Assembly (NCBI GenBank): GCA_003503535.1
Contig: DOCI01000237.1
Location: 12,469 to 21,888, forward strand
Reading direction: 5' to 3'
Length of the DNA: 9,420 nucleotides
DNA from: Planctomycetaceae bacterium
Lineage (GTDB): Bacteria > Planctomycetota > Planctomycetia > Planctomycetales > Planctomycetaceae
Shown: positions 7,421-9,420 of the stretch, piece by piece
How the letters are laid out: each line of letters starts with the position of its first letter
How positions within the stretch are numbered: position 1 is the first letter of the stretch
The notes under the pieces: generated by a model
What the model saw: the letters and a program-made list of their open reading frames with translations, nothing else
Database searches by the model: none
What the model was told of the DNA's origin: nothing
Made by a program: the position numbers and the translations under genes

Positions 7421-8145
7421 ACAGAAACCTTCCACTTCAGTAAAAAACGTTCCGGCCAGAATCGAGTCACGGTTTCATTCTCCAGTCCAGCCTGCTGAGC
7501 CAGAGAATGAACTTCCTGTTCAGTGTAAGCGGCTTCGACAGATCGAGGACCATCCACATGAACGATCCTTGAACGGGACAACAGTCGCGTGCCCCACCAG
7601 GCCAGTTGATAACCCCATCGGCTTCGGCGGAGATCACTCACCAGAACCAGTCGTTCTGCTCTGGATGCCATGCTTTTCAGTAATTCAATAGCTTGATCTT
7701 CCGATAAATGATGCAGAAATAAAGAGCAGAAGACGACATCGGCCTGGAGGGAATGGTCTGGTTCCAGTGCATTTTGTATGTGCGTTTCAACAGGCAACTG
7801 TGCCGCTTCAAACTGACTGGCCGTCGTTTCAATGGCGGTCGGACTCAAATCGCAGGCGATCCACTTCATGCTGCAGCCGGCGGCCTGACCTTTTTTTGCC
7901 AGAGTCAGCAGAACATCACCGCCACCACAGGCGACATCCAATACCGACAGAGGTTTTTCCGTTTCCCGAGAAAGCGTGAGTATGTTCCGCCATAGCATGC
8001 GTGTGCTGCACGTCACCAGATTGATCCGAGCGAGTCCCCGTAATGCCAGTGCATGTTCGGCTCGATCCAAATCGGGATCATCCATCAATTCCCCTTGCAG
8101 GTTTCGACTCTTCAAATTTACCGGAATTGTGATTTTTCCTGTCAA
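7417..8145 (-). CDS. Class I SAM-dependent methyltransferase, first gene of the polyketide operon
   Basis: This is a 242-residue Rossmann-fold methyltransferase, likely acting on oxygen or carbon of the polyketide made by the third gene. SAM motif I is VLDVACGGGD at 68-77, the acidic residue ending the second strand is Asp99 (IACDLSP), and motif IV/post-motif is DVVFCSLFLHHL at 136-147. The N-terminus contains RNLQGELMDDPDLD, which I remember as common in methyltransferases next to type III synthases. To keep it, I used the TTG at 8145. An in-frame ATG at 8085 has a better Shine-Dalgarno (AAGGGG, 5-base gap) but would remove that segment, so the start is uncertain. The stop overlaps the oxidoreductase start by 4 bases. 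A possible promoter lies 26-54 bases upstream. Confidence 0.88.
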   Translation of the reverse strand: MTGKITIPVNLKSRNLQGELMDDPDLDRAEHALALRGLARINLVTCSTRMLWRNILTLSRETEKPLSVLDVACGGGDVLLTLAKKGQAAGCSMKWIACDLSPTAIETTASQFEAAQLPVETHIQNALEPDHSLQADVVFCSLFLHHLSEDQAIELLKSMASRAERLVLVSDLRRSRWGYQLAWWGTRLLSRSRIVHVDGPRSVEAAYTEQEVHSLAQQAGLENETVTRFWPERFLLKWKVSV

Positions 8146-8170
8146 AAGGGGAGCAGAGATTATTCAAGTC

Positions 8171-8199
8171 ATATTAGTCAGTACCTCTCCAAATGACAG
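8171..8199 (-). promoter_or_regulatory. Candidate promoter for the polyketide operon
   Basis: On the minus strand CTGTCA (8199-8194, 4 of 6 to the -35 consensus) and TAATAT (8176-8171, 4 of 6 to the -10 consensus) are separated by 17 bases. They sit 26 bases before the TTG start of the methyltransferase. This is the best sigma-70-like pair I found in the region, but each box has two mismatches. Confidence 0.28.
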
Positions 8200-8276
8200 A
8201 CCCATAGAACTCAATCTTCTCAATTGGGTACCAAAACAGCCAGACCACACAGCTGTATGCAATCGAACGTCGTCGA

Positions 8277-8380
8277 GAGCCTATTTAAAAATTACCTGCA
8301 GCGTTCAGCAGCAGCAAACACAGCGTTCTAAGGACATTTGATGTCTATGCGACAGCAGATACCATTTGTAAATGGTCTAA
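8277..8380 (+). repeat. 104-bp repeat, copy B (inverted relative to copy A)
   Basis: This is the plus-strand partner of the repeat at 2902-3005, with 90 of 104 positions identical and no gap. It runs from GAGCCTATTT to AAATGGTCTAA. The outer edge has the palindrome ACCATTTGTAAATGGT; the only difference from copy A there lies in the loop, so the stem is preserved. The copy lies upstream of both the minus-strand polyketide operon and the plus-strand histidine kinase. Its GAGC-to-CTAA direction points outward toward the kinase, just as copy A points outward toward the hydrolase. A 6-base word, GAACGT, occurs on both sides (8265-8270 and 8384-8389) but not directly at the alignment ends, so I do not call it a target-site duplication. 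Confidence 0.85.
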
Positions 8381-8900
8381 GTGGAACGTTCCCTCCAAGA
8401 ATGCGGATTGAAACCTCTCAAACCCGCGGATCAAAACAACCCGAAATCTAAGCAGGAATGCCGTGTTGATACTACTTTAAGGAGTTATCGCATGTCGATT
8501 CTTTTTGATAATCTTTAGCGAACTATAAACTGTCCAACCGATGAACACTTTCTTTCCAATACTAGTCTGGCAGAGTTGTGGCTCCCCTGAATTTCAGAGA
8601 TTTATTAATGGTACATGGATTGCGGTACGAAATGATTCACTTGTGATTTCAACGTGAAGTCCGTATCTGGTGAGTCAACGATTTTAATCTCAATCTCTGA
8701 CCAAAGGAGATTGCCTGCCAGTTGTGTTGTAACAGGTGAAATTCTTAAAAATCGTTTGATGTGAAATTCGCTACAATGATGACCGCCAAATATATGACAG
8801 CCAGATACTCCTGTATGATGAATAATGAAATACTTTGAACTGAGTGCAAAAATGAAATCTGTAGTATTTCTTATTAGATGAAATAAGGCGTTTGACGGAC
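8381..8900. other. Gene-poor interval before the histidine kinase
   Basis: No recognisable gene fills these 520 bases. I see a 10-base palindrome, GGAACGTTCC (8383-8392), an 8-codon frame with a perfect Shine-Dalgarno (8479-8518), a 38-codon frame from ATG 8541 to TGA 8657 with no ribosome-binding site or family resemblance, and a small hairpin just before the kinase start (8870-8887). The rest is AT-rich with frequent stops. Confidence 0.55.
8479..8518 (+). other. Eight-codon ORF behind a perfect Shine-Dalgarno
   Basis: AAGGAG at 8479-8484 is followed after 7 bases by ATG at 8492 and a frame reading MSILFDNL, then TAG at 8516-8518. This is the best ribosome-binding site in the window, yet the peptide is only 8 residues. 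It could be a leader peptide, the 5' stub of a decayed gene, or chance. No attenuator-like hairpin or run of one amino acid supports the leader idea. Confidence 0.35.
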
Positions 8901-9420
8901 ATGTTCAATTATAATTCCATTTTAGCGACCATTGTTCGTTCCCCATTGCGAATTCTCGTGATCATCCTCGTGCTCATTTTCACGACCGAAGTATTTGTGA
9001 TGCTGGTCCTGCCCTATATTATGCCTGATATTCTTGGTATTACAGGCGAAGCATTTTTTGACGCAATCTTGCTGACTCTTGTCTGTGCCTTACCGGTCTG
9101 GTTTGTGATTCTGGCTGCCAAGCAGGCCGAGCAGGAACGTGTTACGATGGCGCGGGAATCGGAAGCTTTAAAAGCTCAGCAAATGATGACACTGGCCCAA
9201 CTGGCAACCGGTGTTGCCCATGAGATTCGTAATCCGCTCACATCAATTAAGATGCTGATTCAGGTCAACAAAGATAAATTTGCTGAAGAAGGCTTACCGA
9301 CGGATGACCTGGAACTGGTTGTCCATGAGATTCGCCGCATGGAGCGTTCGGTGAACAGTTTGCTTGAATACGCCCGACCAGAACGCAGCGAGTTTGCGAA
9401 ATTTACCATTCAGAAGATTA
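8901..9420 (+). CDS. Membrane sensor histidine kinase, 3' end outside window
   Basis: The first 173 residues of a two-component sensor kinase are present; the frame is open to the right edge. Two membrane helices lie at about 17-40 and 53-73, with a very short loop between, so there is almost no extracytoplasmic sensor. A helical linker (AEQERVTMARESEALKAQQ, 76-94) leads into the dimerisation domain. Its H-box is GVAHEIRNPLTSIKM, with the phosphorylated His at 107. The second dimerisation helix follows (ELVVHEIRRMERSVNSLLEYARP). The HEIRNPL form and layout resemble NtrB/AtoS-like kinases that pair with sigma-54 response regulators, but the ATPase domain and any partner gene lie outside. The ATG at 8901 is preceded by AAGG at 12 bases and ACGGA at 1 base, neither ideal; no better start is visible. 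Membership is firm; its signal is unknown. Confidence 0.9.
   Translation, partial: MFNYNSILATIVRSPLRILVIILVLIFTTEVFVMLVLPYIMPDILGITGEAFFDAILLTLVCALPVWFVILAAKQAEQERVTMARESEALKAQQMMTLAQLATGVAHEIRNPLTSIKMLIQVNKDKFAEEGLPTDDLELVVHEIRRMERSVNSLLEYARPERSEFAKFTIQKI

Noticed and set aside
7976..8341. Plus-strand open frame of 121 codons overlapping the methyltransferase and repeat copy B
   Set aside because: Most of it is the antisense shadow of the methyltransferase. The remainder runs through AT-rich intergenic DNA and shows no domain or ribosome-binding site.
8265..8389. GAACGT on both sides of repeat copy B as a target-site duplication
   Set aside because: The words lie 6 and 3 bases outside the alignment ends rather than flush with them, copy A shows no matching pair, and a 6-base coincidence is common. 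GAACGT at the right is also part of the palindrome GGAACGTTCC.
8541..8657. 38-codon frame from ATG 8541
   Set aside because: It has no Shine-Dalgarno, no recognisable motif, and lies in a stretch with frequent stops; length alone is not evidence.
1..9420. CRISPR array, tRNA/rRNA genes, transposase
   Set aside because: No regularly spaced short repeats, no tRNA-like TTC-loop and acceptor arms, and no transposase-like protein was seen on either strand. The only long repeat is the inverted 104-bp pair.

Overview
The window looks like a chromosomal stretch from a planctomycete-type bacterium. This is inference from gene content: a type III polyketide synthase, a flavin reductase and a methyltransferase in one operon, an exported SGNH hydrolase, and a large unrecognised membrane-anchored protein. 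No rRNA or other taxonomic marker is present. Base composition is moderate in the genes and visibly more AT-rich in the long gaps.

Layout. Bases 2-1744 (+) hold the 3' part of a large protein with a C-terminal membrane anchor; its beginning lies outside the window. Converging on it is a secreted SGNH/GDSL-type hydrolase (1826-2671, -) with a plausible extended -10 promoter at 2824-2832. A gene-poor stretch follows (2672-3417). Next is the C-terminal half of a CzcA/CusA-type RND efflux pump (3554-5023, +) that has lost its N-terminal half and is probably a decayed gene. Converging on it is a three-gene operon on the minus strand, transcribed from about 8145 down to 5130: SAM methyltransferase, FAD-dependent oxidoreductase of the geranylgeranyl-reductase/UbiH type, then type III polyketide synthase. 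The first two genes overlap at a TTGA stop/start. A second gene-poor stretch (8146-8900) precedes a membrane histidine kinase (from 8901, +) that runs off the right edge.

How the genes work together. The synthase carries the full Cys-His-Asn triad and would build a polyketide, possibly a resorcinol- or pyrone-type phenolic lipid. The methyltransferase and flavoprotein would tailor it, perhaps to a methylated or quinone form. Product and substrate cannot be read from sequence.

The main structural surprise is a 104-bp sequence present twice in opposite orientation, at 2902-3005 and 8277-8380. The copies match at 90 of 104 positions without a gap, and they bracket the RND remnant plus the polyketide operon, a 5.3-kb interior. 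Each copy ends in the same small palindrome at its outer edge. Whether this is a genome-wide dispersed repeat, the ends of a non-autonomous mobile unit, or a conserved RNA or small-ORF element cannot be decided from this window. A second oddity is an 8-codon reading frame behind a perfect Shine-Dalgarno sequence at 8479-8518.
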